Below are positions 22,288 through 34,145 of a stretch of DNA of 64,000 nucleotides, piece by piece. How positions within the stretch are numbered: the stretch's first letter is position 1; every line of letters begins with the position of its first letter. Origin of the DNA: Heliocidaris tuberculata (Eukaryota > Echinodermata > Echinoidea > Camarodonta > Echinometridae); assembly GCA_025618425.1 (NCBI GenBank), contig CM046838.1, forward strand, positions 4,345,715-4,409,714, written 5' to 3'. The position numbers were made by a program, and so were the translations under genes. Below the pieces are notes generated by a model that was not told the origin of the DNA, ran no database searches, and worked only from the letters and a program-made list of their open reading frames with translations.

Positions 22288-23104
22288 CTGGAACTACATG
22301 TATGGACAATAAGCAGATAAATCACTATTCAGCAATGCTCTGGAATATTATTATAACCTATCATGCATTAACTTTGTGTTTGAATGACAAAATGCTGTAT
22401 TTAAAATTTACAATTTAAAACATAAAATTTACATAGATTTTCTTTGAGGCAGATACTACACAATTACCCATGGAGTAGGTGTTTGTCTGTTTGAATTAAA
22501 AATTTGTTAACATACAATGTATTACCGCTGATTCTATACTCGCCGGGTCATATTTGATTATTTTTGTCTCAAATATTCGTTTTTGACTAATATTATGGTT
22601 GTTTGATCACATTTTGATTGTAATGTTTGTATCTTGTATTATACTGTTTATGTCATTATTTGTAAATGTGCAGGGTCTTCTTTTAAACCAGTGTTAAAAA
22701 TCACTGATGAAGCCACCCTGGTAAAACAAGACTAAATACATGTCAATTAATAAATATGTAAGCACTCGCAAATAGAGATTATAAATAACAAATTTGTTTT
22801 ATTTGTATAAGGCACTATTGATGGTTTACTGGAACACACATTATTTTAATTAGTGTCTTCATTAGAAAACATACTAATTGAGTACATCCCTATAGAAAAA
22901 AATAACATCCACCTCCTTCATCATAATGAACATGAACAAAGAACAGGAGTTGTCATCCCCCAAATTTACAAAATATAGCACATTCAAGTTACGAAAATAC
23001 ATGTGACATCCTGATTTATGAAGGAAAAAAAGTTTACAGAAAGTACACACATGTATTTATGCCATATTACTTTCATTCATTCATTGCTTAATACCAAGAC
23101 TTAC
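22288..23104 (-). other. Intron 6 of the Tie-like gene
   Basis: AT-rich non-coding. A stretch near 22660-22740 (CAGGGTCTTC...CCACCCTGG) looks like an old LINE or SINE tail, not classified. Confidence 0.5.
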
Positions 23105-23239
23105 TTTGACAGTTATTTCCAGACCAGCCAGTCTGACATCCACCTGTACCACATCCTCCAGTGTAAATATTACATGATGAACCTGCTGCACAGTGACAAG
23201 TCTGTGAACATCCCGGACCATATGTATCAATATTACATA
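23105..23239 (-). CDS. TIE: Tie-like exon 6: third EGF module
   Basis: 135 bases, phase 1 at both ends, acceptor TTTGCAG and donor GTAAGT. Encodes eight cysteines, beginning CNIDTYGPGCSQTC. This exon and its upstream intron edge have a damaged copy on the opposite strand at 63365-63530. Confidence 0.85.
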
Positions 23240-23389
23240 CTGCAAACAGAGAAGATATACAATACTCATGACGGACAGACATAATGTATTTACAAGAAAT
23301 ATTTGAAACGTTTTGATTTCATTTCAAAACAGTAAAATCAGAACTGATTTTATTATTTGCTAGATAAATCTATGTACCTACCTATTTTG

Positions 23390-23525
23390 CTAGTCTTCCG
23401 ACTACGCAAGCCATTCGAGTAATTTAAGTCACGAAAGTGCATATACCCCCCCCCCCCCCCCCCCCGGGACCCGCCTCCCTCTGTGCACGTACGCATGACG
23501 CGCGCACACAATCATCCTCTTTACG
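23390..23525. repeat. Left inverted terminal repeat of the DIRS-like element
   Basis: Complementary to 29330-29470 and centred on a C homopolymer (23447-23465) that faces a G homopolymer at 29396-29409. The flank is CTAGTCTTCCGACTACGCAA. Confidence 0.85.
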
Positions 23526-23587
23526 AGCAGCCTCAGACAAGGCATGACATGTTGCTGGGCAAGGAGTGGGGTAGGAGGGTGGGACAT

Positions 23588-23690
23588 AGGTAGGTACACA
23601 GATTTATCTAGCAAATAATAAAATCAGTTCTGATTTTAATGATTTACTACAATAAATCAATGTACCTACCTATTTTGCTAGACAAGCACA
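23588..23690. repeat. Internal complementary region of the DIRS-like element
   Basis: Joins complements of both outer ends with the junction close to 23638 (TGATTTTA/ATGATTTA). In DIRS elements this region is thought to template joining of the ends during circular DNA formation. Confidence 0.8.
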
Positions 23691-23723
23691 GATTCAACTG
23701 GGGGGCATGTCCCAAGAGGAAGG

Positions 23724-24778
23724 TTAACAGGAAACCAAGGAGGATGTTGCAGCTTGCAACGTCTTGATAGAAAAAGACTCTTCACTTGACAAAATGTCCT
23801 TTAAATAAAAGGATGTAAAAGAAGTGGAGGAGCGCCAATAAGCCGCCCTCATAATATCCACTAGGGGTACCCCCTGGAAAAGAGCCCATGAGGCACTGAT
23901 GCCCCTGGTATCGTGAGCACGGGGCTTCCCATCAGACACTAGGGCCTCCGGCCCAGCTGCCTGGATTGCTTCGACTATCCATCTAGAGATGGATTCTCTG
24001 GAAGCAGGGGAAAAGGGCTCTCGAGTGATGACAAAGAGCTGATCACTCTTACGGAGAGTCTTAGTTCTATCCAAGTACCATTTCAAGGCCCTCACCGGAC
24101 ACCAGACCTTGTCCTCCTGTACTAAGGAATGGTCCGAAAGCTGTCTAAGACAAATCTCAACTGGTCCAGAGGAAGCAGTCTGATTTTTGGCAATAAATGA
24201 GGACTTGGGTATAAGTCACACACCACGGTTCTCCCAACGGATGTGACCCGGGGTGATACAAAGAGCATGGAGAGTACTTCTCCTCTGCCCTGAAGCAATA
24301 GCGACTAAAAACAGCGTCTTGACCGTCAAATGATGAAGGGACGCATTACCCAACGGTTCAAAAGGTGGCTTAGCAAGTGCATCAAGGACCTTGGGTAGAC
24401 TCCAAGTCGGAGTCAGACTACGGGTTGATGGACGCTGCAAAAAGAAGGAGCAAGTCAATCTAGTCAAGAGAGGGGAGTTGGAGACTCCTGAACCGTCAGC
24501 AAAACCAATGTGGATGGCGGCAATAGCCGACGATAGCCACGGATGGTTGAAATCGATCTACCCTTATCGAAAAGGGAGATAAAAAAATCGGCAATAACAC
24601 CAATGGGGGCTTCACGCGGCGAGACACCCTGGTTCTCGCACCAAGAAAAGAAAGCCCCTAAACAAGAATTGTAGAAATCTCTAGTGGAGTCTCTACGGCT
24701 TCTCATCAGAAAACTGGGAGGCTCTCTCGGAGAGTCCCGAGTTTCTGGCGTCTTCCCCAACAACAGCCAGGCAGTCAA
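23724..24778 (-). pseudogene. Tyrosine recombinase of the DIRS-like element
   Basis: Three open pieces cover an N-terminal SAM-like domain (24464-24778), the catalytic arginine box ASGQRRSTLHAL (24216-24467) and a C-terminal part with HDTRG and the nucleophile context SFYLKD (23724-24095). The R, H-x-x-R and Y residues of the family are all visible. The pieces are in different frames, and a TGA follows WENRGV near 24216, so no complete enzyme is encoded. It would have integrated the circular element DNA. Confidence 0.85.
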
Positions 24779-26571
24779 GTGGAGAACTGCTGGGCGTTGA
24801 TGAACAAATTGAGAGGGGTTGAATAATCAAATCCTCACTGAGAGGAAGGGGAAACGGCTGGCCGGCCAGGAGACTCAGCAGGTCTGGGAACCAAGGTCTC
24901 GCTGGCCAATGTGGGGCTATCAACAAGAGCCAAGCCCCGTCCTCCTTGACCTTTCTCAGGACCTGAGGGATCAGAAGAATGGGGGGAAAAGCGTACACCC
25001 GGAGAGCCCCCCAATGGAGCGAGAAGGTATCCAGTGCCCACGCCTCCTGATCCCGAACTCGCGAGCAATACCTCGGGAGTCGGTGATTTAGGGTGGAGGC
25101 GAAAAGATCGATCTCCAGAGGACCCCACACCTCTTGGAGAAGAGTAAACACCTCCGCATGAAGAGTCCACTCTGACGGGAGGCATCTGCCCCGAGACAGA
25201 AAATCCGCGATCAGATTGTCGTGACCGGGAATGTAGGAGGCCACCGGTATAATGTTCATGGACCGGCACCACCTCCATAACTGGGCAGCTAAGGTGTTCA
25301 GAGAGAAAGACCGAGTGCCACCTTGGCGATTGATGTGGGCAGCTCCTGTGACATTGTCCGAAAGAACAAGTACAGTACGACCAACAAGAGCGGGCCTGAA
25401 ATGATGAAGAGACGGGCTGACTGCCATCATTTCCAAAACATTGATATGGGGAATAACTCTCAAGTGAGACCAGTCCCCTGAAATCATCTCGCCCCGACAA
25501 TGACCGCCCCAACCGAGGAGGGAGGCGTCTGTCGTCAGAGAAACTGATGGAAGAGGGGTGCAGAGAGGCTTGCCTTGGGCAAGAAACAAACTGTTCGACC
25601 ATGGGGCGAGAAGGAGCTTGATATCTCTTGGGATCGGAATCCACCCCAAAGGAGAATCTCTGCCTGATTTGAAAAACTTGAGGAAGTGCAAAGGGCCTCA
25701 TCAATAGCCTGCAGTCTGGTAAGACGTCCACTACGCTGACCAGATAGCCCAGGAATTGAAGCCATTGTCTGGCTCTGACCCTGCGGTCATGGTGATAGTA
25801 CGAATTCTGTCCCGACTGGGGCGGGCAAGCTGATTCGGGATGTCTATCTCCGCACCTATGTACACTGGGGTGTGTGTGGGAGATAATTCCAATTTCTCCC
25901 AGTTTATCAGAAAGCCTAAGTCTTGCGTTAGACGCAGTAAAAGGCATAACTGATCCAACAAGAGGGACTCTGAGTTTGCAACTACGAGTCAATCGTCTAG
26001 ATAGACGAACAATCGGAGGCCGTGGTTCCGTAGAAACGCGGCCAGGGCCGACACTATTCGAGTGAAGACTCGAGGGGCCGGCCTCAGCCCGAACGGCACG
26101 GCATGAAATCGGAAAGTTTTGCCCTGGAACGTGAATCCCAGCAAATCTCTCGACAGAGAGTGAATGGGAATGTGAAAGTACGCGTCTTTGAGATCGAGGG
26201 AGATCGTGAGGTCGTCCCGTTTGATCAAGGGCAGAATAGATGCCAAGGTCTCCATGCGAAAATGCACTGGAGAGATGAACCTGTTGATCCTTTTCATATT
26301 TAGGATCATTCTTAGACTTCCCGAGCACTTGGGAATGACAAAAATAGGGGAGAAACAGAGATGAGGATGATCTCTCACCCTTTCTATGCCGCCCTTTTTC
26401 AGCAGCGTGCCGATCTCTGAGGAGATGTGCTGCTGCAAAGGGGCGGACATTGGAGGCGGGCGAATTCTGATAGCGCCATTTGGAACCGGCTGGATCAGAT
26501 CTATGTAGAAGCCATGCTGGGAGGAATCTCTGGAGCCTCCCGCCTACACTGTCCACAAGCACTTGGGGCAA
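24693..26571 (-). pseudogene. RT / RNase H / methyltransferase-like region of the DIRS-like element
   Basis: RT runs from about 26450 leftwards and includes the catalytic YLDD. The next codon is TGA (25987-25989), after which the same frame continues with RT-like sequence. A frame change near 25790 and a return near 25700 follow. The downstream piece (24693-25691) has RNase H residues (TTDASLLGWGG, LSDNVTGAAHI, ADFLSR). Then comes a segment with IDLFAS, YAFPP and PHWPARPWF that matches the methyltransferase-like domain of DIRS polyproteins. One stop and two frameshifts make it non-functional. Confidence 0.88.
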
Positions 26572-26709
26572 GGCATCAAAAGGCCGACTTAGGCCGGGCC
26601 GGGGCCCTGGCAGCGGACTTACACCCCCCTCTTCCTCTCGCCGAGCATCTACAGCGACTGCCCCATGACGGCGCCTGGGTAGAGGTCACAACCCAAGGGA
26701 TAGTCACAG

Positions 26710-28869
26710 TCACTCTGAGCGCTTAACGCCTGTCGAGACCGACTTAGACTTCGGAATAGACCAAGCAGGCTGAGGAGGCAAGAACTGTCTAGCCATCTCC
26801 TTCGCCTGCTTGTGACGTATCTCTTCGTGGAAGACCTCATTAAACTGGCCCCCAAAGAGATTCGGATGAGAGGAAGGGATACCCCGCAAAAGAGGCGGGA
26901 TATCCTTCTCTAGCACTCCCAGTGTGGAGAGCGCCAACTTGCGGCGTTGATGAGTGATGTCAATAGCAGCTGATGAGAGCTGAGACCACTGAAGTCCAGC
27001 TAAAAAAAGCAGGAGTTTGTCCAATAAATTGGAGTCCTCCTCGGTCACATTCAGTTCAGCTGATCTGGCCCGAAGGCGCAACAGTGAACCCAAGTAAGCC
27101 GATAATCTCAAGCCCGACCTGACTTTGGTTTCAAGGTTCACTAGGGGCTTCTCGGCAGTTCTATAGGACTGAGTCTTGAAGTTGACATTCAGACGTTGTA
27201 CCATACCAATAATCTCCTGGGACAAACCCTTGGCAGAAAAGAAGCCGTGGGTGTCCTCCAGATAGAAAGAGAAGGCACTGCCGTGGGGACGTCAGGAAGC
27301 CCAACCCGCATCGGCGAGTGCCTCCCTATTCCCATACTCCTTTTTGAAATCCTCTGTAAGAGGAATACCAGGAGTCGGGCCATGCTGTCTGAATAACAGC
27401 GAGCTGATCATTGTCCGTCCGGACTTGGGGAAATATGTCCGGCATATACTTCTCTAACAGGGCCTTGGCATCTGCCGCCATAGCCTGACAAGGCTGGGGT
27501 CCAAGCCGGCCTGAGATTCTGAAGCAGACAGGGAAGAAACCTGCGAGACAGAATCAAACTCGGGAGTAGTCGTCCGGGGGGAACATCCCAGGGGGATGGA
27601 TATACCCACGGAGCAGGGACAGACTCCTCACCTGGCGGGGCTCCAAGAGCCGCAGGCACAGGAGGAGTAGGCCGAGATACCGCCTCCGGACAGAATTGTC
27701 CGGGGTTCTGATCACGGACATTGGAGCCCGGCCAAAAGCACTGGGGTCCGGCTCGGGAACATCCTCCATTACAGTGACAACTGACTGGGCAGAACCAGGC
27801 TCAGTAACTGGCAGCGTCGGGGAGTTAGAATCCCACCCTTGCTACTCTGCAAAGAGTCTCATAAATCTGAGTAATTCAGATTGAGAGTCGGGGGGAGGAG
27901 AGGGCTGAGCCTTCTTCCCCGACTTGGGTTTATCCTTGGATTTACCCTTCTTGGATTTACGCTTCTTTGCGGGGGTGTGAGCCACCACAGTAGAAGGCCG
28001 TTTAGAAGCACGGGAAGTGTTTGGTTGCAGTATAGGAGCCACACTACCAAAATTGTCCCGGCCGAACTCCCAAGTGGAGGGGAGCAGTTCGGCCGCAATA
28101 ACAGGGACTGTGCTTCCCCGACCAGAGCCCCGATTCGCATTGCCTGCTGGGAGATGGACGGGCTGCTGCATAGCAGCACTGCTGGGTAAAACTCCCGGAG
28201 CACTGACAGTGGTCAGTGGCTGGCGGGAACCAGCAGTCTTCCGCTGCGAGAGCCTGCTCGAAGAGGAGGTCTTCTTAGCGGAGTGCGGATTTGTGATACC
28301 AGCTGTAATTCCCCCAGAGACACCGACGGTGGTCGGGAGTCGTGGGAAGCCAGTATCACTGGGTGAAATCTCGCTAGGCACCCCGACGGTGGTCGGGGGT
28401 AGGCAAGACCCAGTAACATCATTAGCTGACCGCTTAGCGGTCTTACCAGTTAATGCCCCTCCAAGCTCCCGACGGTGGTCGGGGGTCGAGAGGACCCGGT
28501 AATACTAGCTACCGCCCCCCCCCCCTCCCCAACTGCAGACACGGTGGTCGTGAGTTGGGGGGAGCCAGAATTGCTAATGACGGGTGTTCGGTCCGAAACG
28601 GGGTGAACACCTAACTTACCTATAGAGCCCGTTTTGCTCGACACTCCCGGTATAAAAATACCAGTACAAGCCGACAGGCTGACTCCCTTACCTCCCCTGA
28701 ACATCGTGTTAGACTCGCTGGAAGGCGAGCGGAACACAGAGGTCTCCATCACACTCACAGGGCTGACGCCCTTATAATTAAGAGTAGTGGAAGGGAGGAA
28801 AGAAGAATTAGAAGAGTTCGGAGGCAACCAAGACCTCGACTGCTCTCCCTCAGACGAACTCATTACCAC
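26710..28869 (-). pseudogene. Gag-like region of the DIRS-like element
   Basis: Open pieces at 28450-28869 (beginning MVMSSSEGEQSR), 27842-28381 (with the basic block KKRKSKKGKSKDKPK) and 26710-27225 (helical, Gag-like) are in different frames. One break coincides with a C homopolymer near 28511-28530. A proline/TTV(G/S) motif recurs at least four times in the first two pieces. Between 27230 and 27840 the frame is unclear. Confidence 0.65.
28200..28560 (-). repeat. Degenerate tandem repeat inside the DIRS gag region
   Basis: GACGGTGGTCGGGGGT-like words recur at about 28206, 28323, 28384, 28470 and 28539, spelling the P-x-TTV-(G/S) peptide repeats on the minus strand. Confidence 0.7.
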
Positions 28870-29329
28870 CTGTAAGGAGATATAAACAGAGTTAAAACAA
28901 TAATACTAAGAAGTGTAAAGAAAAGGGCGTAAGAAAACGAGAGTGAAAGGGAATGGAAATTTCCAACTCTAGTGTATGGAAAATTCCACTCACGCACAAA
29001 GAACAATACAACACTCTCGTAAGGGTATATGCACACAAACGCCACACACCGCAATAAAAACGGAACGAACAGGGCTGAACGCCCGGGCAATACGCCACAG
29101 CGAATGCCCAAGGCCACAACGAAAGAGGTGAAAAAAAATGAGGTATGAAAATAAGCTCAAATATCACCAAAGTGTGTACGTGACAGACATAAACCGACAC
29201 TAAAACAGAATTAAAACAAGTTTAGGACGGAAATATTGGCAAAAGTCAACAGAAAACGCTCTATAAGAGTAAAACTCTGAAATTTTTGCGCAAGATTGTG
29301 ACTTAGCTGCAACTCTTTAGGCTGCGAGA

Positions 29330-29470
29330 AGGAAAGAGGATGATTGTGTGCGCGCGTCATGCGTACACATACGTGCACAGATGAAGGCGGGGTCCGGGGG
29401 GGGGGGGGGTATATGCACTTTCGTGACTTAAATTACTCGAATGGCTTGCATAGTCGGAAGACTAGCAAAA
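29330..29470. repeat. Right inverted terminal repeat of the DIRS-like element
   Basis: Reverse complement of 23390-23525 with a few substitutions and different homopolymer length. Confidence 0.85.
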
Positions 29471-29692
29471 TAGGTCGGTACATTGATTCATTGTAGAAAA
29501 TGATAAATTCACTATCGATGATTTAGGCCTAAAGTGAAGTGAGAAGATTAACTTTTCACAGGCTTTTGTCTACTAATGGAAAAACACAGGACTGCCAGTC
29601 AACTTTTGGCACACATACAGTGTGTATGGTGTATATATCGCTCCTCGAAAAAATGTGTCCTGAGTTTGCTCCATAGTGAGTAAAGATTTAAG

Positions 29693-30373
29693 TAGGGTGT
29701 CTGAAGTCACACTGAAAAGTGTCAGCTTAAAAACGTGCTGATTCAGGAGAAAAAAATGGCACAATTTTGGGGGCAAATTCATCCTGTTATTAAAATGTGA
29801 TCTGAATTAATTTTCATCTCATATTTGGAATGTATGGAAAGAGAAAATCCTGGTCATTCTTTTGACACTAAGGACAAGTTTTTAGGCTCACTAGAAAATC
29901 AAAATAAGAGATAAATTGCAAATATATATATTTGTGTGTATTCAAATTGCCATTTCCCCATGTTTCCTATGGGAAACTGAAATTTCTGTTTTACACAAAT
30001 TTTGTCACTTTTTCGCAATTTTGCACTGTGATCTGATATTCAAACATTGAAAAAATTCATACCATCAGAAAGATTGTAAAATTTCCTATCTGGTCATGTG
30101 AAGGACAAGTTTTTGACATGAAGTATAAAGTCGTAACAGGTCTCGGAAGCTCAAAATTTGCATTTGTGTGTGTCCCATTTCTTAACTACATAGCCTATGG
30201 CAGGAAAAAGCTGAAAAAAGGTCAGATTTCATTCTCTTATTTTGCAGTAATTAACTGGAATTTTTCATGAAATATATTTCTGTCAGTTTGATGGTTATTA
30301 TTTTTCAAATCCACAAAGAAAATTTAATATCATTTTGAAATAAGTGAAATAATTTTTTTCTCCAAACACCCTA
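29693..30373. mobile_element. MITE with TAGGGTGT termini and 7-bp target duplication
   Basis: Starts TAGGGTGTCTG and ends CAAACACCCTA (inverted, one mismatch). ATTTAAG flanks both sides (29686-29692, 30374-30380). 681 bp, no ORF. The duplication length would suit an hAT-like element. Confidence 0.8.
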
Positions 30374-30881
30374 ATTTAAGTACTGTACCCATTTTACTGA
30401 AACCAACAATGCAGCAGAAGAACGAGTTTGTAATCATTTTTGTAGGAATAGTTTATCCTCTACCTGCAGTGCTCATCAATATTGAATTTAACTTGTAAAA
30501 CAAAGATGAACAATAAATCACAAAGACTTTGGATGAATTAATGTTTAACTGTAAAGTACTGCTGATTTCTGAATTTTTCTTTTTTCATCTTTTTTTTTTG
30601 GGGGGGGGGGGTTGGGAGATTTCTCTCAAGTTACTATATGTATGTTAAGTTGGTTTTAATAAAAGCAGAAAAACATGAGAAAAGGTCATTTGAAATTCTA
30701 AGAATATCTGATAAAGGATAAGAAAGGTACATGTATGAATAAGTTTTTTAGTGGTTATTGGTCAAACAAAAATGGCAAACTCTGTGATTTACCTTGTGAG
30801 CACCTCTACCATTTGGTTTTAACAGAAAGAAAATCTCTAAATTTCCATTCCATATTGGTTGTTAATGAAGGATTAAACCTA
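30374..30881. other. Intronic non-coding stretch
   Basis: AT-rich; T run followed directly by a G run at about 30592-30611. No gene seen. Confidence 0.6.
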
Positions 30882-31055
30882 CAGTGGAACCTCATTATAA
30901 AGAACACTATTATAACAAACTCTCGTAATAACAAGGTAATTTTGCAGGTCACACTTCTTTCTATTCTATTGTTTTTTTAGCCCTGATATAACAAGGTTTT
31001 GTTTAATATAAAGAGGTGATTTCCTTGGTCCCAGGGAGTTTTTGAGGTTCCACTG
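30882..31055. mobile_element. Short MITE with CAGTGGAACCTC inverted ends
   Basis: CAGTGGAACCTC at the left and GAGGTTCCACTG at the right are exact inverted repeats. 174 bp. The termini resemble pogo/Tigger-type (Tc1/mariner) elements. Confidence 0.8.
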
Positions 31056-31347
31056 TTTTCATTGAGAGAGCATGTAAAAACATGTATCAAAAAAAAAATA
31101 TCTAGAGGATAGATAGATTTACATATATTCTTCAGATAGAATAGAAATTTATGAAATTTTTAAAAGAGATGAATGAGGAAGGTGCCAAATCAGTGTTGTC
31201 AATTGTATTTTATTCATTGCAAATTTCAAAATTCATATTACTTTCTCATACTTCATTGGATTTTCCTCAAATTTAACTTATGGTATATGCTTGTGATATT
31301 CAAAGAAAAATCTGTATTGTCTGAATATAGTAAATTCATATTAAATA

Positions 31348-32189
31348 CAGGGAAAACTCGATATAACGAGGCCGTCAGAACCCAAGAATTTTCCCCATTA
31401 TAGCCGTTTTCTCGTTATATCAGAACATACATAAAAATGCACATAACACATATGGGCCTAAATTCTACATGTACACTAATAATGTACTTAGTTCTGCTGC
31501 CGCCGCCGCTTATATACGGTACTCATTGAAAAGCTATGAAGGCATTAATAATATGTTAATTCTCAATCTGAATTAGCTAATAAAATATCGGATCATGTCT
31601 GATCATATCGGAAAATGCGTTAAAAGCACTATTTTCAGACGCCTAGTTACCAACTAAGGGTTAAGTCTGTCACACTTCCGCATTGAAAATAATTATACGT
31701 ATCGCGATGGGGAATGCGCCTGTACTGTCAGCATAGTGCATACCCATGGTATAAAAAAAAAGTCTCATTCATACTTCGGAGGCTGATCTCCCTGCGCTGT
31801 GATAAGAATAAAAAGACGCTCCCTGCACGGTGATACGAATAAAAATATGGGCAATGCACTGTGTGTGATACAAATAAAAAGACGCACTTGCATCGCATCG
31901 CGATGCCCCGATATATCTTTACTATATGCTCCTGTGTGTGCAGATTCTCCAGCTGAATGATTTCTGTCCATTTGAGGCGCAGTGAAACTTGCTTGCTCGT
32001 TATAGTGGGAATGATTAGCAATCTTTTTCTTTGTTTTAGAGGCACAAGATTTAGCTCGTTATAGCCGACCTCGCTATAAAGGTTTGTGCTGCCATAGAAT
32101 TACATGCAAGTAAATGTGGGACCGTAACAATATTATCGTTATAGGCGTTACCTCGTTATAGCCGACCTAGTTATGTCGACTTTCCCCTG
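31348..32189. mobile_element. pogo-like MITE flanked by TA
   Basis: Starts CAGGGAAAACTCGATATAAC and ends GTTATGTCGACTTTCCCCTG, flanked by TA on both sides (31346-31347, 32190-32191). Internal copies of CTCGTTATAGCCGACCT near the right end. About 840 bp, no transposase. Confidence 0.8.
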
Positions 32190-32266
32190 TACATACTGGA
32201 TTCAAGAATTGTTTAAAACTTGATCAGAATAAAACCACCACAGACCTCATGCATAAAGAAGTTGTG

Positions 32267-32739
32267 TTTAAAGGTATTAAACAGTAGTGGTAGCAAAATG
32301 AAAGTTGGCATGAAACTGTTCAAAAACAGTCTCATATTGTTCGGCTTGCATAAAAAGATACATGAGTGAGATAATCCGGTATTCTATTCATGATTTTCGG
32401 TGATTTTCAGTAAAATAATTCAAATGATCGAATATCAACGGTTACCTTATACCCTCGCTAAGGACCACCTACCCCGACGCTCCCGGCTCAACGGCGCACA
32501 GCGGTTCGCACACACTGTTTACACGTGTGTGAACTGTCAACGCGGTACCGCGCTTGTAATTCGATGTTTATTTTGGGGGATATTTTAGCCATTTCTAAAC
32601 CATTTTTCTTCAAACAAACGTCACCTACGTTCGAAATTAATCATTTCACAACAGTATATGTAGTAATTTCCATTCCAGCTGACAAAGTAGTTAAATACCC
32701 AAAGCGCCACCTTTCCCACTACTGTACGATACCTTTAAA
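32267..32739. mobile_element. MITE with TTTAAAGGTAT...ACAGTAGTGG inverted ends
   Basis: 32267-32290 matches the reverse complement of 32716-32739 at 21 of 24 positions. The interior has an unusually GC-rich block (32455-32560). It ends 35 bases from the donor of Tie-like exon 5. Confidence 0.75.
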
Positions 32740-32774
32740 GGCAACTCTTTATGTAAGAGGAACAGAACACATAC

Positions 32775-32939
32775 ATGTGTCACATGCAAGCCCATGGGCA
32801 CCGACATCACATGAACATCCATACGGATCAGGTAGGCAGAAGAGTTTATCATGACATCGTTCTGGGGGGTCATTGTTAGAGTATGTGCACCTGAACTCAC
32901 AGTCCAATCCAAATCGATTTCCACCACCAGGTCTACAAA
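32775..32939 (-). CDS. TIE: Tie-like exon 5: second EGF module
   Basis: 165 bases, phase 1 at both ends, acceptor TTCATTCAG and donor GTATGT. Eight cysteines; carries FCLPDPYGCSC, the exact string I know from the second EGF of vertebrate TIE receptors. This is the strongest single support for the family call. It is squeezed between two MITEs. Confidence 0.88.
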
Positions 32940-32985
32940 CTGAATGAAACAACTAAGAGATTTGCATTGAGAACACAACCTATTT

Positions 32986-33651
32986 GTGACCAGGCACCAC
33001 AAAACCACCAAAAAGTCGCACTGTGTGATTTCCAGTTAGAGCTCAATCAATGTGTTTTTTGGTTGGCATGGTCAAATTTTAGTTTTTGGTATTTCCTGCA
33101 AGAGTATACTTTTTTCTAAGTAATATAAAAATTTGGAGGTACCAAACAATCTAAAAGTGGTATTTTTATACATGTAGTTTTTTTTTTATTAGACTTATGT
33201 TTGTCTTCTCTGGATTTAGTTGTATTACTTTTCTATTTTACGACCCTGAATACTTGTTTCATTTTGATCTCCCAAAACTTTAAAACAGAGTAAGTTCTTG
33301 CAGTGATACTTGTGCACTATCATGAGCAGGATGTGCCTAATTAGTATGCCAAGTTTTTGGACAATCTGATAATCCCTTCACAGAAATTTCTATTGAGTTC
33401 TTGTCCTCCTTTTGTCACCTTAGCACAAGACCTTGCAAGTGCTTCAATAGACTGCAAACTTTAAACCCTTATTTCTCAGAATTAACATTCTGAGGGACTG
33501 TGTATTCTACTCTTTGTAGAATGAGTTAGGAACATCCAATGCAAATGAGTTGTATATCATTTTAAAGCTGAGAATCTCCTCTTTCAGAATCAGACCTTAA
33601 CTAAAAATTCATTTCTGGCGACTTTTTGGTGGTTTTGTGGTGCCTGGTCAC
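32986..33651. mobile_element. MITE with 34-bp perfect inverted ends
   Basis: GTGACCAGGCACCACAAAAC opens 34 bases whose exact reverse complement is at 33618-33651. ATTT flanks both sides. 666 bp, no ORF. Its left end is 46 bases upstream of the exon 5 acceptor. Confidence 0.88.
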
Positions 33652-34010
33652 ATTTTGATTTCTATGATACTACATAAAATCTCTTTCATGTCATTCTCAC
33701 TCATTGCAAAATGTAAAACTGTTGCTGCTGTACATATATACTTTATACAAAATCAGAAAGTAAGGGAAGTCAGTTTTCTATTGTATCTTTTATTAACAGT
33801 ATTTTTGAAATTCAAATGGCATAATGTATATCCCTGTTCTTGATTTCTCTATGTGTATAGTTATGTAAAAATAAAAATATTCAAAAGTAGAAGTAATGTG
33901 CATAACTCTGTTCATTTTCAAAGGAATGGGATGAGAAATAATTTCCTCTCTTCATTTTAAAATATCAACAGATAAAAGAAAATTATTCCATATGAAGCTC
34001 TAATACTCAC
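33652..34010 (-). other. Remainder of intron 4 of the Tie-like gene
   Basis: AT-rich, nothing recognised. Confidence 0.6.
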
Positions 34011-34145
34011 TATTTAGACAATTGTGTCCTTTAAAATTATTAGGACAGATACAGAGACCAGACTTGTCATCACAGACTCCACCATTGTAGCATTTATCAC
34101 AGATACCATAGCACTCAGGAGGTCCCCATTTACCAGCTGGGCATT
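34011..34145 (-). CDS. TIE: Tie-like exon 4: first EGF module
   Basis: 135 bases, phase 1 at both ends, acceptor TTATTAG and donor GTGAGT. Begins ECPAGKWGPPEC, has eight cysteines and ends near GHNCLN. Position right after the cysteine-free Ig exon matches the order in TIE receptors. Confidence 0.87.

Larger units (their letters stand above)
23333..29505 (-). mobile_element. DIRS-like tyrosine-recombinase retrotransposon, defective
   Basis: The minus strand reads gag, RT, RNase H, methyltransferase-like domain, tyrosine recombinase. Termini are inverted: about 23390-23525 is the reverse complement of about 29330-29470. At 23588-23690 lies an internal complementary region. Its left half is the complement of the left outer end (23333-23385) and its right half the complement of the right outer end (about 29467-29505). 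This arrangement is diagnostic of DIRS elements. Several frameshifts and at least two stops disable the coding parts. It sits in intron 5 of the Tie-like gene, same strand. Confidence 0.88.

Noticed and set aside
24835..26571. A 578-codon minus-strand reading frame
   Set aside because: Mostly the wrong frame of the DIRS RT region; only a short middle part carries real RT sequence after a frameshift.
28017..28502. Plus-strand 161-codon frame in the DIRS gag region
   Set aside because: Antisense shadow of the gag repeats; no recognised domain.
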